Shown here: one piece after another, positions 50,630 to 61,034 of the stretch
Layout: the number at the start of each line of letters is the position of its first letter
Position numbering within the stretch: position 1 is the first letter of the stretch
Source: Aeromicrobium sp.
GTDB lineage: Bacteria; Actinomycetota; Coriobacteriia; Anaerosomatales; Anaerosomataceae
DNA: 64,000 nucleotides
Assembly (NCBI GenBank): GCA_015351705.1
Contig: JADIIM010000024.1
Span: 62,001 to 126,000, forward strand
Direction: 5' to 3'
Made by a program: the position numbers and the translations under genes
The notes under the pieces: generated by a model
What the model saw: the letters and a program-made list of their open reading frames with translations, nothing else
Database searches by the model: none
What the model was told of the DNA's origin: nothing

Positions 50630-52552
50630 ATGTCCACGTATCGGCAGGAACTCAAGTCTCGGTTCGCCGTCCTCGGCGTGCTGATCGTCGTCGTGCTCGC
50701 AGCGCTGCTCGTCCGCCTGTGGACGATGCAGGTGCTCAACAGCGGCGCGTTCGCCTCCATGGCCGAGAGCAACCGCGTACGTGAGATCTCGCTCGAGGCG
50801 CCACGCGGACGCATCTACGACCGCAACGGTGTGGAGCTGGTGACGAACCGCTCGGCACTGGCGGTGAGCATCGATCCATCGCACGATGACGTGAGGCGGA
50901 TGATCTCACGCGTGCGCAACGAGGACTCGGCCGACGACCCGACACGGCGCGAGCTCGATGAACTGTTCGGCGAGCTGGCGGACCTGCTCGACATGACGTC
51001 AGCGGACGTCTTCGAGCGCGTTTCGGACGTTCGGCAGGAGGCCCTGCGTCCCCGGGTCGTGGCGGTCGACGCGCCGATGGAGGTGGTCGGCCAGCTTCTT
51101 GAGCGCCAGACGGACTTTCCGTGGGTGCGTGTCGAGGAGATCGCGGTTCGCGAGTACCCGCAGGGGGTCCTCGGCTCGCACATCATCGGCTACACCGGCG
51201 CGATCTCTGAGGAGCAGTTCAAGAGCTCGGACGTGTACGCCGGATATGAGCTCGGTGACACCGTGGGCAAGACCGGTGCCGAGCGGCAGTTCGAAGGTGT
51301 CCTGCAGGGTGACAAGGGCTGGCGGCGGATCGAGGTCAATGCGTCGGGTGCGCCGCAGGGCGTCGTCGACGAGCAACCGCCTCGTCCGGGCAATGACATC
51401 ATGCTGACCATCGACATCGAGGCGCAGCGCGTCGCCGAGGAGCAGCTCGCGGCGGCCATCGCAGAGGCGCGGCGCCAGGGGTACGACAACACGAAGGCCG
51501 GAGCCGTGGTCGTGCTCGACGTCGCCACCGGTGAGGTCATCGCGATGGCGAGCGCTCCGACCTACGACCCCGCCGCGTTCCTCGGCGGCATATCGACCGC
51601 TGAGTGGCAGCGCTTGAACGACAAGGCGAGCGAGTACCCGCTCAACAATCGCGCCATCATGGCGGCGTATCCGCCGGCGTCCACGTTCAAGGTCATCACC
51701 GCACTCGCGGGACTGGAGAACGGCATCGCCTCGGAGAACAGCACGTACCGCTGCACGGGGACCTGGACCGAGATGGGCAAGCAGTGGCCGAAGCGGTGCT
51801 GGCTGCGGAGCGGGCACGGGACCCTCACGCTCAGGCAGGGCATGAAGCACTCCTGTGACACGGTCTTCTACGAGATCGGCTACGAACTGTACAAGCGCAA
51901 GAACGAGGAGCTCGAGGCCGAGGCGCGCGCATTCGGTCTGGGCACGCGCACGGGCATCGACCTGCCGGGCGAGGTAGCCGGTCGTATCCCGGACGCTGCG
52001 TGGAAGAAGGAGTTCAACCGCAACTATCCCGAGTATCAGATGTGGCTGCCGGGCGACACCGTGAACATGTCGATCGGCCAGGGCGATGTGCTGACGTCGC
52101 CGCTGCAGATGGCTGCACTGTACGCCGGGCTCGGCAACAACGGCGTGGTCATGCGTCCTCACGTGCTCAAGGCGGTGCTTGACAGTGAGGGGCAGCCGGC
52201 ACGCACGGTCGAGCCGGAGGTGTTCGCAGAGAGCGGTGCCTCCGAGGCCGCCCTCGGGGTGATCGAGCGCTCGCTCATCGATGTGACGCGCGATGGGACG
52301 GCCAAGGGCGCGTTCTCCGGATTCAGGGTCACCGTTGCCGGAAAGACGGGCACCGCCGAGGTCAAAGGCAAGGACGACTACGCGTGGTTCACCGCCTATG
52401 CTCCGGCCGTCGAACCGCGCTATGCGGTCGCGATGGTCGTGGAGCAGGGCGGCCATGGCGGCTCGGTCACCGGTCCTGCTGTCCGCAACATCCTCGCTCA
52501 CCTGTTCGACCAGCCGCTCACGACCATCCGCACGACGGACCCATCGAGGTGA
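50630..52552 (+). CDS. mrdA: Penicillin-binding protein 2 (elongation transpeptidase)
   Basis: PBP2 cross-links peptidoglycan during side-wall growth together with RodA. The 640-residue protein has an N-terminal cytoplasmic stub and membrane helix (about residues 13-35), the dimerisation domain (RGRIYDRNGVELVTNRSAL, then GVLGSHIIGYTGAISEEQ), and the transpeptidase domain. There, the serine is in PPASTFKVITALAG, the second motif is KHSCDTVFYEIG, and the KTG box is VAGKTGTAEVKG. All catalytic motifs are intact. The ATG has AGGAG upstream at good spacing. RodA follows seven bases after the stop. Confidence 0.93.
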   Translation: MSTYRQELKSRFAVLGVLIVVVLAALLVRLWTMQVLNSGAFASMAESNRVREISLEAPRGRIYDRNGVELVTNRSALAVSIDPSHDDVRRMISRVRNEDSADDPTRRELDELFGELADLLDMTSADVFERVSDVRQEALRPRVVAVDAPMEVVGQLLERQTDFPWVRVEEIAVREYPQGVLGSHIIGYTGAISEEQFKSSDVYAGYELGDTVGKTGAERQFEGVLQGDKGWRRIEVNASGAPQGVVDEQPPRPGNDIMLTIDIEAQRVAEEQLAAAIAEARRQGYDNTKAGAVVVLDVATGEVIAMASAPTYDPAAFLGGISTAEWQRLNDKASEYPLNNRAIMAAYPPASTFKVITALAGLENGIASENSTYRCTGTWTEMGKQWPKRCWLRSGHGTLTLRQGMKHSCDTVFYEIGYELYKRKNEELEAEARAFGLGTRTGIDLPGEVAGRIPDAAWKKEFNRNYPEYQMWLPGDTVNMSIGQGDVLTSPLQMAALYAGLGNNGVVMRPHVLKAVLDSEGQPARTVEPEVFAESGASEAALGVIERSLIDVTRDGTAKGAFSGFRVTVAGKTGTAEVKGKDDYAWFTAYAPAVEPRYAVAMVVEQGGHGGSVTGPAVRNILAHLFDQPLTTIRTTDPSR

Positions 52553-52558
52553 TGGGTG

Positions 52559-53674
52559 ATGGATAGGTCACGCAGCAGGAAGGTGCTGAACGCTGTCAAC
52601 GTCCCCCTCGTCGTGTGGACCACGGCCCTTGTCGTATACGGGACGGTGATGGTCGCATCGGCGACCACCGGTATGCCCGGGGGCGGCGGGATGATCCTCA
52701 GGCATCTGGTGGGCGTCGCGCTGGGACTGGTGCCGCTCGGGCTGGCATGGGCGATCGACTACACGCGACTGCGTGGCTGGCAGGGACCGCTCATCGCACT
52801 CGGCGCGTTCCTCCTTATCAGTCCACGCATCCCTGGCCTGGGGTACACGGCAGGCGGCGCCACATCGTGGCTCGCGATCGGGGACGTCAGGCTGTTCCAA
52901 CCGTCCGAGCCCGCAAAGCTCATCTTCATCGTTGTCGCCGCTGCCATCATCGCGCAGTTCAAGGGCCGTATCGACCAGCCTGCGCAGGTTGCGAAGGTCA
53001 TGGCGTACCTGGCGGGGGCAGTGGTGCTGATCATGCTCCAGCCGGACCTCGGCACCGGGTTGGTGTTCATCGCCATCACGTTCACGATGCTGATCGTGGG
53101 GGGCATGAAGGGTCGCTACTTCGCCTATGCGGCGATAGCCGTTGCGGTCGCTACGGTGGCCGTGCTGCAGCTTGGCCTGCTTGCTCAGTACCAGGAGGAC
53201 CGGCTGCTCGTCTTCATCGAACCCGAGCGAGACCCCACTGGCGCAGGCTACAACCTCGCCCAGTCCAAGATCGCCATCGGCTCAGGCGGTCTGACCGGGA
53301 AGGGCCTCGGGGCAGGCACACAGTCGAACCTGCACTTCATCCCGGCTCGGCACACCGACTTCATCTTCTCGGTCCTGGGTGAGGAGCTCGGCTTCCTCGG
53401 CGCGGTGCTGCTTCTCGGGCTGTTCCTCGCACTCCTGGTGAGTGCGCTGGCGATCTCGACATCATCGCGCGACCTCTACGGTGCCCTGGTCGTGACCGGG
53501 GTCATCGGCATGTGGTTGTTCCAGATACTGGAGAACATGGGAATGACGGTGGGTATGATGCCTATTACAGGCATCCCGCTCCCGTTCATGAGCTTCGGCA
53601 GCTCGTCGATGGTCACCAACCTCGGTGCCGTGGGGCTGCTGCTGTCCGTATGGGCGCGACGGTACGGTACCTGA
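52559..53674 (+). CDS. rodA: Peptidoglycan glycosyltransferase RodA
   Basis: RodA is the SEDS-family glycan polymerase that works with PBP2. The 371-residue protein has about ten membrane helices and the family motifs LGYTAGGATSWLAIGD, FQPSEPAKLIFIV, LQPDLGTGLVF with the essential aspartate, FIPARHTDFIFSVLGEELGF and ITGIPLPFMSFGSSSMVTNL. The ATG at 52559 is preferred to the GTG at 52556 because GAGGTGAT precedes it at better spacing. It closes the rod-shape genes, and the DUF697 gene follows after 25 bases, perhaps in the same transcript. Confidence 0.93.
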   Translation: MDRSRSRKVLNAVNVPLVVWTTALVVYGTVMVASATTGMPGGGGMILRHLVGVALGLVPLGLAWAIDYTRLRGWQGPLIALGAFLLISPRIPGLGYTAGGATSWLAIGDVRLFQPSEPAKLIFIVVAAAIIAQFKGRIDQPAQVAKVMAYLAGAVVLIMLQPDLGTGLVFIAITFTMLIVGGMKGRYFAYAAIAVAVATVAVLQLGLLAQYQEDRLLVFIEPERDPTGAGYNLAQSKIAIGSGGLTGKGLGAGTQSNLHFIPARHTDFIFSVLGEELGFLGAVLLLGLFLALLVSALAISTSSRDLYGALVVTGVIGMWLFQILENMGMTVGMMPITGIPLPFMSFGSSSMVTNLGAVGLLLSVWARRYGT

Positions 53675-53699
53675 TCCCCGTCCCGGAGGGAGGCGACCG

Positions 53700-54647
53700 A
53701 TGGCACTCCCGGTCGACGTACGTGATCTGATGCGGTCGGGCACGCGCTTCACTGAAGAGCGCGAGCGCCCGGTGCACATAGCGGTGTTCGTCGAGGTCGA
53801 CGCCGATGATGACGTCATCTCGTCGGTCCAGGCCGCGCTGCGGCCGCGCACCGCTCTGGCGACATTGCAGGTAGACGTGGCCGGAGCGGGGGCCGTGCCG
53901 GTACACCGCCCTGCGACCGACGTGGTGGTCGCTGTCACGGGCTCGGGCAACGCTGAGCTGCGAAGCGCACTGGAGGCCGCGCGGCGCGGATTCGTCCCGA
54001 CCGTGGTGCTTGTGCGCGGTGACGCGAGTGTCGAGTCGGCCATCGCCGACGCGCTCGGCCAGCCCACTGCGGACATCGTCGGCGCCGATGACGCGTCAGA
54101 GGTCATCGAGCGTCTCGGCCTGTGGCTTGCCGATGCGCTCTCCAGCAAGCGGCTTGCGCTGGCGCACAACTTCACGTTCATGCGACGTGCCGTTGCCGAA
54201 GACGCTATCAAGACCACGGCGTGGCAGAACGGTCTGATCGGCGCTGTGTCGCTCATCCCCGGCGCCGACATGCCGATCATGACCGCGAATCAGGCGAAGA
54301 TGCTCCTGCAGATCGCGGCGGCCTACGGGCAGCCGCTCGGCGTGGACCGCATCAAGGAGCTCGCCGCCGTGGTGGGCGGGGGCTTCGCGCTGCGTGCCGT
54401 CGCCCGCCAGGCGCTCGTGACCGTCCCTGTGTTGGGATGGGCGATCAAGGGCGGTATCGGGTACACGGGCACCGTCGCGATGGGTAAGGCCGCGGTGAAG
54501 TACTTCGAGGAGGGTGCAGACCTCGGACAGGTGACCGCCCGGTTCAAGGAGGCGGGGAAGAAGGCGGTCGAGCGCGTTCCGCTCCGCAGGCCCACCGCTG
54601 CGTTGAGCCCGGCCCCTGGATCTGGAGACACGCCGAGTGACGCCTGA
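53700..54647 (+). CDS. DUF697 family protein
   Basis: The 315-residue protein ends in a DUF697 domain (YcjF-like; about residues 155-285), with LIGAVSLIPGADMPIMTANQ, ILQIAAAYGQPLGVDRIKEL-like text and VVGGGFALRAVARQALVTVP. DUF697 contains membrane-associated hydrophobic helices and usually occurs with GTPases. Here it is fused to an N-terminal region of about 130 residues that resembles a decayed P-loop/GTPase-like alpha-beta fold, with VVVAVTGSGNAELR but no Walker motif. The ATG at 53700 follows GGAGGGAGG. Function is unknown; the position between rodA and the radical SAM gene recurs in related genomes only as far as memory suggests. Confidence 0.8.
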   Translation: MALPVDVRDLMRSGTRFTEERERPVHIAVFVEVDADDDVISSVQAALRPRTALATLQVDVAGAGAVPVHRPATDVVVAVTGSGNAELRSALEAARRGFVPTVVLVRGDASVESAIADALGQPTADIVGADDASEVIERLGLWLADALSSKRLALAHNFTFMRRAVAEDAIKTTAWQNGLIGAVSLIPGADMPIMTANQAKMLLQIAAAYGQPLGVDRIKELAAVVGGGFALRAVARQALVTVPVLGWAIKGGIGYTGTVAMGKAAVKYFEEGADLGQVTARFKEAGKKAVERVPLRRPTAALSPAPGSGDTPSDA

Positions 54648-56484
54648 CCTGTGGCAGCGGGTCGAGCCGCTGCTCGAGCGCGTCGAGCGCCCGTCACGCT
54701 ACGTGGACCGCGAGTGGGGGGTTCGCCGCCTGCCCGACGCGGGGTACCGGGTGGTGCTCGCATACCCTGATGCGTACGAAGTGGGTATGGCCAACCAGGC
54801 GTTGCAGGTGCTCTCGGCATGTCTTGCTGAGGAACCGGACGTCGCCGTCGAGCGCGTGTTCGTCCCGTGGGTGGACATGACCGCGCTGATGCGCGCCGAG
54901 GGCGTGCCGCTCTTCACGCTGGAGTCGTGCGTGCCGGTCGCATCGTGCGACCTGCTCGGCATCACCCTGCCGTACGAGCTCACGTACGCCAACATCTGTG
55001 AGGTTCTCGACCTCGCTGGACTGCCGCTGCGCGCCGCCGAGCGCACGGAGGACCACCCGCTCGTCGTGGGCGGCGGGCCCTCGGCGCACAACCCCGAGCC
55101 GGTCGCGCCGTTCTTCGACGCCATCCTTGTCGGCGACGGCGAGGATGCCGTCGGCGAGATCGTGCGTGCGCACCGGTCGGTGACCGGGCGGGGCGGCTCC
55201 CGGACCGAGGTGCTCGCCGCGCTTGCGGCGATCGACGGGGTGTACGTGCCGTTGCTGTACCAGGCCGACGACACGGGAGCCATGCGGCCGGTGGGCTCGG
55301 CGCCTGCACGGGTGCGGCGTCGTGTGGTGGACGATCTCGCGCGTGTCCCCGCGCCCACGTGCCCGGTCGTCCCGTACGCCGACGTGGTCCACGACCGGGT
55401 CTCGGTCGAGGTGCTTCGTGGATGCGCGCGGGGCTGCCGCTTCTGCCAGGCGGGGATGGTCTACCGGCCCGTGCGGGAGCGCAGCGCCGACGAGGTGGTG
55501 CACGACGCGCTCGAGGCGCTGCGGTGCACCGGCTACGAGGAGGTCTCGCTCACGTCTCTGTCGACCGCCGATCACTCTCAGCTCGCCGACATCCTTCGGC
55601 GCTTGTCGCGTCGGCTCGAGGGGACCGCCGTGGCGGTCTCGGTGCCGTCGCTCAGGGTCGACTCCTTCACGCTCACGCTCGCGCGGCTTCTCGGCGACGG
55701 ACGCAAGTCCGGGCTGACGTTCGCGCCCGAGGCCGGCTCGCAACGCCTGCGGGACGTCATCAACAAGAACGTGACCGCCGAGGACCTCCTCGCCACGGTC
55801 CGCTCGGCGTTCGGCGCCGGATGGCGCCGGGTCAAGCTGTACTTCATGATCGGGCTGCCGACGGAGACCGACGATGACGTCGTCGCGATTGCTGCTCTCG
55901 TGAGCGAGGTCCTGGCGGCCGCGCGCGAGGTCACCCCGCCCGGTGAGCGGGGCGGTGTCCGTGTGGCGGTCTCGGTATCGACGTTCGTCCCAAAGGCGCA
56001 CACGCCGTTCCAGTGGCACGGGCAGATCCCGCTCGCCGAGGTGCGTCGACGTCAGACGCTTCTGCGTGACGCGATGCCGCGTAAGGGTGTGGACCTCTCG
56101 TGGCACGACGCTGACGTGTCGTTCCTTGAGGCGGTGCTTGCTCGCGGCGGGCGTCGGCTTGCCGACGCGATCGAGGCCGCCTGGCGTTCAGGCGCGGTGT
56201 TCGACGCCTGGAGCGAGCGCTTCTCGCCCGGGCTGTGGGAGCGTGCTTTCGAGGCCGTGGGGATCGACGCCTCGGCCGTGGCGTCCGAACCCTATGAAGT
56301 GGGTGCGACGCTCCCGTGGTCACACATCGACAGCGGTCTGGACGAGGCGTTCCTCGCCCGTGAGCGTGAGCGCGCCCTTGCGGCGCTTACCACGGAGGAC
56401 TGCACGTTCTCGGGCTGCACGGGATGTGGCGTATGCCCTGGTCTCGGTGTGGACAACGTGCTGGCAGGTGAGCGCCGTGGCTAG
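54637..56484 (+). CDS. TIGR03960-type B12-binding-like/radical SAM protein
   Basis: The 615-residue protein has an N-terminal cobalamin-binding-like domain (about residues 1-180), with YRVVLAYPDAYEVGMANQAL and VGGGPSAHNPEPVAPFFDA. A radical SAM barrel follows, with the [4Fe-4S] cysteines in RGCARGCRFCQAGMVYRPV near residue 265 and GLTFAPEAGSQRLRDV. The C-terminus holds an extra cysteine cluster, CTFSGCTGCGVCPG. This architecture, followed by a DUF2344 protein, matches the TIGR03960/TIGR03936 pair found in many Gram-positive genomes. The reaction is not known with certainty. The GTG at 54637 overlaps the DUF697 gene by 11 bases. Confidence 0.88.
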   Translation: MTPDLWQRVEPLLERVERPSRYVDREWGVRRLPDAGYRVVLAYPDAYEVGMANQALQVLSACLAEEPDVAVERVFVPWVDMTALMRAEGVPLFTLESCVPVASCDLLGITLPYELTYANICEVLDLAGLPLRAAERTEDHPLVVGGGPSAHNPEPVAPFFDAILVGDGEDAVGEIVRAHRSVTGRGGSRTEVLAALAAIDGVYVPLLYQADDTGAMRPVGSAPARVRRRVVDDLARVPAPTCPVVPYADVVHDRVSVEVLRGCARGCRFCQAGMVYRPVRERSADEVVHDALEALRCTGYEEVSLTSLSTADHSQLADILRRLSRRLEGTAVAVSVPSLRVDSFTLTLARLLGDGRKSGLTFAPEAGSQRLRDVINKNVTAEDLLATVRSAFGAGWRRVKLYFMIGLPTETDDDVVAIAALVSEVLAAAREVTPPGERGGVRVAVSVSTFVPKAHTPFQWHGQIPLAEVRRRQTLLRDAMPRKGVDLSWHDADVSFLEAVLARGGRRLADAIEAAWRSGAVFDAWSERFSPGLWERAFEAVGIDASAVASEPYEVGATLPWSHIDSGLDEAFLARERERALAALTTEDCTFSGCTGCGVCPGLGVDNVLAGERRG

Positions 56485-57145
56485 CCTCTATCGCCTGCGT
56501 GTCTGCTTCCGGAAGACCGGCCGGCTGCGCCACCTCTCACATCTTGAGACCGCTCGTGCGTGCGAACGCGCTGCGCGCAGAGCCGGATTGCCGTATGCTG
56601 TGTCGCAGGGCTTCACGCCGAGGATGCGCATCTCCTTCGGGCCGGCTCTCCCGGTCGGCACGGCCGGAGAACGTGAGTACTACGACCTGTTGCTCACGCG
56701 TTTCGTCCCACCCGGGGACGTGCTCGCTGCGCTGACGGGGTCGTGCGCCGATGATCTTGCCCCGGTGGCGTGCGGGTTCGTCGGCATGCAGGACAAGTCG
56801 CTCGCCGCAGCGCTTGAGATCGCGGTGTACGACGTGAAGGTGGAGGGAGGGATCCCGCACGAGGAGATGACGCGCTCACTTTCCCGGTTCGTCGCTGCCG
56901 GGACGTTCTCTGTCGATCACAAGGGCAAGCACAAGGTTTATGACCTTACCGAGGCGCTCCCGAAGGAGCCCGAGGTGACGTCAGACGATGGACACCCGCT
57001 GGTCCGCCTCTGGGTGCGGATGGGGGAGCGGGGGTCGATACGGCCCGAGGCGCTCGTTCGCGCCGCGCTCGACACCGATGTCCGGCTGACCGTGACCCGT
57101 ACGGATCTTCTGGTCGACGACGGAGACTGGCGCCGCCCCCTCTAG
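56477..57145 (+). CDS. DUF2344/TIGR03936 radical SAM-associated protein
   Basis: The 222-residue protein is the usual partner of the TIGR03960 radical SAM protein encoded just upstream. It has the family start YRLRVCFRKTGRLRHLSHLE, then AVSQGFTPRMRISFGPALPV and GEREYYDLLLTRFVPPGDVL. No catalytic motif is known. It is fused to the radical SAM protein in some bacteria, which supports one shared function, perhaps in RNA or ribosome modification given the neighbouring rng and rplU genes. The GTG at 56477 overlaps the upstream stop by eight bases and follows AGGTGA. Confidence 0.87.
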   Translation: MASLYRLRVCFRKTGRLRHLSHLETARACERAARRAGLPYAVSQGFTPRMRISFGPALPVGTAGEREYYDLLLTRFVPPGDVLAALTGSCADDLAPVACGFVGMQDKSLAAALEIAVYDVKVEGGIPHEEMTRSLSRFVAAGTFSVDHKGKHKVYDLTEALPKEPEVTSDDGHPLVRLWVRMGERGSIRPEALVRAALDTDVRLTVTRTDLLVDDGDWRRPL

Positions 57146-57156
57146 CGGGGAATGCC

Positions 57157-58644
57157 GTGACCGATATCACGCGCGAGATGCTTATCTCGCATGACGCACA
57201 CGAGACGCGCGTCGCCGTCCTCGAGGACCGGCGTCTTGTTGAGCTCTACGTCGAACGACCGAAGCGCAGTGTCGTCGGCAACGTCTACCTCGGCAAGGTG
57301 AAAGACGTCCTGCCCGGCATGCAGGCGGCGTTCGTCGACGTCGGGCTGGAGAAGAACGCATTCCTCTACATCGATGAGATTGTTTCGCCCGAGGGCGTAG
57401 CTGACGCTCCGCGCCGGGACATCCAGTCACTGCTCAAGCCCGGCCAGCAGTTGATGGTCCAGGTCCTCAAAGACCCGATGGGCACGAAGGGAGCCCGGGT
57501 CACGACCGAGATCACCTTGCCGGGCCGTTTCCTTGTGCTCATGCCGTTCTCGTCGTTCGTCGGCGTGTCCCGGAAGCTCGATGAGGCCGAGCGCGAGCGA
57601 CTCAGCGCGGTCATCGAACCCCGCGTCCCCGAGGGACTCGGCGTGATCGTCCGCACCGCGGCGTCCGGTGCAAGCCCCAAGGAGCTCGAGGGCGACCTGG
57701 AGTTCCTGCTGCGGCTGTGGCGCCGCGTCCAGCATCAGGGCCGGGAGGGACTGGCGCCGGAGATCGTCTACACCGAGATGGATGTCGCGATGCGGCTCGT
57801 GCGTGACGTCTTCAGCGAGGACTTCCGCCGACTGGTGATCGACGACAAGCGCCTGCACGACAAGGTGGTGTCCTTCCTCAAGAAGACCGCCCCCAAGCTC
57901 GTCAAGCGCGTGCACCTGCACAAGGAACGGCGTGCCCTGTTCGAGTCCTACACCCTACAGGACGAGATCGATGCGGCGGTCCTCCGCATCGTGCCGCTTG
58001 CGTCAGGAGGTCACCTCACGATCGACCGCACTGAGGCGCTGACCGCTATCGACGTCAATACGGGAAGCTACGTCGGGCGCAAGAACCTCGAGGACACCGT
58101 AGTCCGGACGAATCTGGAGGCGGCCGTCGAGGTCGTACGCCAGCTGAGACTGAGGGACATCGGTGGGATCATCGTGATTGACTTCATCGATATGGAAGAC
58201 GCGGCCAACCGGACCCGGGTGATGAAGCGCCTGACAGAGGCGCTCGAGCGGGACCGCACGAAGACGCGTGTCTCGGACATGTCGCGTCTCGGACTGGTGG
58301 AGTTGACCCGGAAGAACGTCACGGACGGTCTGTACGGAGTGCTGACCGAGCCGTGCCCATGCTGTCACGGCGAGGGTCGTGTGCTCTCCGAGGTCACGCG
58401 ACGCATCACGGTCGAGCGCCGGCTGCGTGAGGTCCTGGTGGCGGGGCGCTCGCCGGCGTACCTGATCGGGATGCACCCGGACACGTACGCTCTCATCTCC
58501 GCACCGGGCCGCAACGCCATCGCGCACCTGCGCGCCGAGACCGGCAAGCAGGTCAATGTGATCCCCGATCCGGATGCCGCGCTCACCGAGGTGCGGGTGT
58601 TGATCGAAGGTCGTGCCGGGCAGTCAGAGGTCGTCGACGTGTGA
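57157..58644 (+). CDS. rng: Ribonuclease E/G family endoribonuclease
   Basis: This endoribonuclease matures rRNA and starts mRNA decay. The 495-residue protein is RNase G-sized. It has an embedded S1 domain (GNVYLGKVKDVLPGMQAAFV and beyond, about residues 38-125), the catalytic DNase I-like part with TAIDVNTGSYVGRKNLE and GGIIVIDFIDMEDAANR (the two metal-binding aspartates), and the zinc-link motif CPCCHGEGRV. No long RNase E-type scaffold tail is present. The GTG at 57157 follows the DUF2344 stop by 11 bases. Its position just before rplU-rpmA is conserved in many bacteria. Confidence 0.93.
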   Translation: MTDITREMLISHDAHETRVAVLEDRRLVELYVERPKRSVVGNVYLGKVKDVLPGMQAAFVDVGLEKNAFLYIDEIVSPEGVADAPRRDIQSLLKPGQQLMVQVLKDPMGTKGARVTTEITLPGRFLVLMPFSSFVGVSRKLDEAERERLSAVIEPRVPEGLGVIVRTAASGASPKELEGDLEFLLRLWRRVQHQGREGLAPEIVYTEMDVAMRLVRDVFSEDFRRLVIDDKRLHDKVVSFLKKTAPKLVKRVHLHKERRALFESYTLQDEIDAAVLRIVPLASGGHLTIDRTEALTAIDVNTGSYVGRKNLEDTVVRTNLEAAVEVVRQLRLRDIGGIIVIDFIDMEDAANRTRVMKRLTEALERDRTKTRVSDMSRLGLVELTRKNVTDGLYGVLTEPCPCCHGEGRVLSEVTRRITVERRLREVLVAGRSPAYLIGMHPDTYALISAPGRNAIAHLRAETGKQVNVIPDPDAALTEVRVLIEGRAGQSEVVDV

Positions 58645-58700
58645 GTCCCGGGCCTTCGGTGACGCGTCCAGCTGACGGCTCAGCGGGCGCGGCGTGGCCG

Positions 58701-58730
58701 TTGACGCTCATGCTCGCACTCTGGTAGTCT
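58701..58730 (+). promoter_or_regulatory. Predicted promoter of rplU-rpmA
   Basis: TTGACG (58701-58706) and TAGTCT (58725-58730) are separated by 18 bases. Transcription would begin near 58737, about 35 bases before the rplU ATG. It is one of the best consensus matches in the window, as expected for a ribosomal protein gene pair. Confidence 0.65.
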
Positions 58731-58771
58731 TCTTCCTCGCGTGTATTCCTTCATGAGTGGAGCGACGATCC

Positions 58772-59320
58772 ATGTATGCAGTGATAGATAGTGGTGGCAA
58801 GCAGGCCAAAGTCGAGCAGGGCACGATTCTCGCGGTCGAGCGCCTTGACGCCGAGGTCGGCACTACGGTGGCGCTGCCGGTGCTGTTCGCATCTGACGGT
58901 GAGACCATCTATGCCACACCGGCCGAGGCGGCCGGTGTCTCGGTGTCCGCCGAGGTGCTCGAGCACTTCAAGGGCGAGAAGCAGGTCGTCTTCAAGTTCA
59001 AGAAGCGCAAGGGCTACAAGCGCACCAAGGGTCACCGGCAGGTGCTCACCAGCGTTCGCGTGACCGACATCACTCTTGGCGCTCCTGCCGCCAAGAAGGT
59101 CGCCAAGGCGGAGAAGCCCGCGGATGCGCCCGCGAAGGCCCCGAAGGCCGAGAAGCCCGCGGATTCGCGCGCGAAGGCCCCGAAGGCCGAGAAGCCCGCG
59201 GCTGAGGTCGCCGAGTCCGCGATGTGCGCCGCGACCAAGTCGGACGGCAGCCCCTGCACCAACAAGGCCAAGGACGGGTCGAAATACTGTGGCGTCCACG
59301 CGAAGAAGTACGAAGCCTAG
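58772..59320 (+). CDS. rplU: 50S ribosomal protein L21 with C-terminal Lys/Ala repeats and Cys/His tail
   Basis: L21 binds 23S rRNA in the large subunit. Residues 1-103 are a normal L21 domain: YAVIDSGGKQAKVEQGTIL, and KFKKRKGYKRTKGHRQVLT. Standard L21 ends at about 100-105 residues, but this protein runs to 182. Residues about 108-148 are Lys/Ala/Pro-rich with a 13-residue unit (EKPADAPAKAPKA-type) repeated almost twice plus a partial copy. Residues about 151-180 have a C-x8-C-x11-C-x2-H arrangement (AATKSDGSPCTNKAKDGSKY between the flanking cysteines) that may bind zinc. The extension could contact RNA or another ribosomal element. The ATG at 58772 was used. Confidence 0.93.
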   Translation: MYAVIDSGGKQAKVEQGTILAVERLDAEVGTTVALPVLFASDGETIYATPAEAAGVSVSAEVLEHFKGEKQVVFKFKKRKGYKRTKGHRQVLTSVRVTDITLGAPAAKKVAKAEKPADAPAKAPKAEKPADSRAKAPKAEKPAAEVAESAMCAATKSDGSPCTNKAKDGSKYCGVHAKKYEA

Positions 59321-59358
59321 CGCCACGGCGCGCGGAACCGACTAGAAGGTGATCGAGG

Positions 59359-59610
59359 ATGGCTCATAAGAAGGGTATGGGGTCGACCAAGAACGGTCGG
59401 GACTCCAAGGCCAAACGACTCGGCGTGAAGCGTTTTGCCGGTCAGCACGTGACCGCCGGCTCCATCCTGGTGCGCCAGCGGGGCACGCGGCTCAAGCCGG
59501 GCCAGAACGTCGGCCTCGGCCGTGACGACACGCTGTTCGCCAAGATCGACGGCGTCGTCGAGTTCACCCGCGGCAAGGACCGTCGCGTGCACGTGCTGCC
59601 GCCCGTCTAG
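59359..59610 (+). CDS. rpmA: 50S ribosomal protein L27
   Basis: L27 lies near the peptidyl-transferase centre, where its N-terminus reaches toward the P-site tRNA. The 83-residue protein is complete and typical: [20 protein letters not shown] at residues 2-21 and [19 protein letters not shown] in the centre. It starts directly with MAHKKG, with no Firmicutes-type cleaved N-terminal leader. It follows rplU by 38 bases and is ended by a hairpin at 59637. Confidence 0.96.
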   Translation: MAHKKGMGSTKNGRDSKAKRLGVKRFAGQHVTAGSILVRQRGTRLKPGQNVGLGRDDTLFAKIDGVVEFTRGKDRRVHVLPPV

Positions 59611-59636
59611 GGTCGGCTGAGCGGTACACACCCGTG

Positions 59637-59664
59637 AGGCCTCCCGCTGCAAGCGGGGGGCCTT
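59637..59664 (+). terminator. Hairpin terminator after rpmA
   Basis: AGGCCTCCCGC (59637-59647) pairs with GCGGGGGGCCT (59653-59663), with one T-G wobble and a five-base loop. It is followed by a short TTCGTG. It lies 26 bases after the rpmA stop and separates the ribosomal pair from obgE. Confidence 0.75.
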
Positions 59665-59719
59665 CGTGCGTCATGCGGCCGTAGCACGGCGCGTGCACTA
59701 TGATGGGAGTCCGCGATGA

Positions 59720-61033
<1,314 letters not shown>

Positions 61034-61034
61034 C

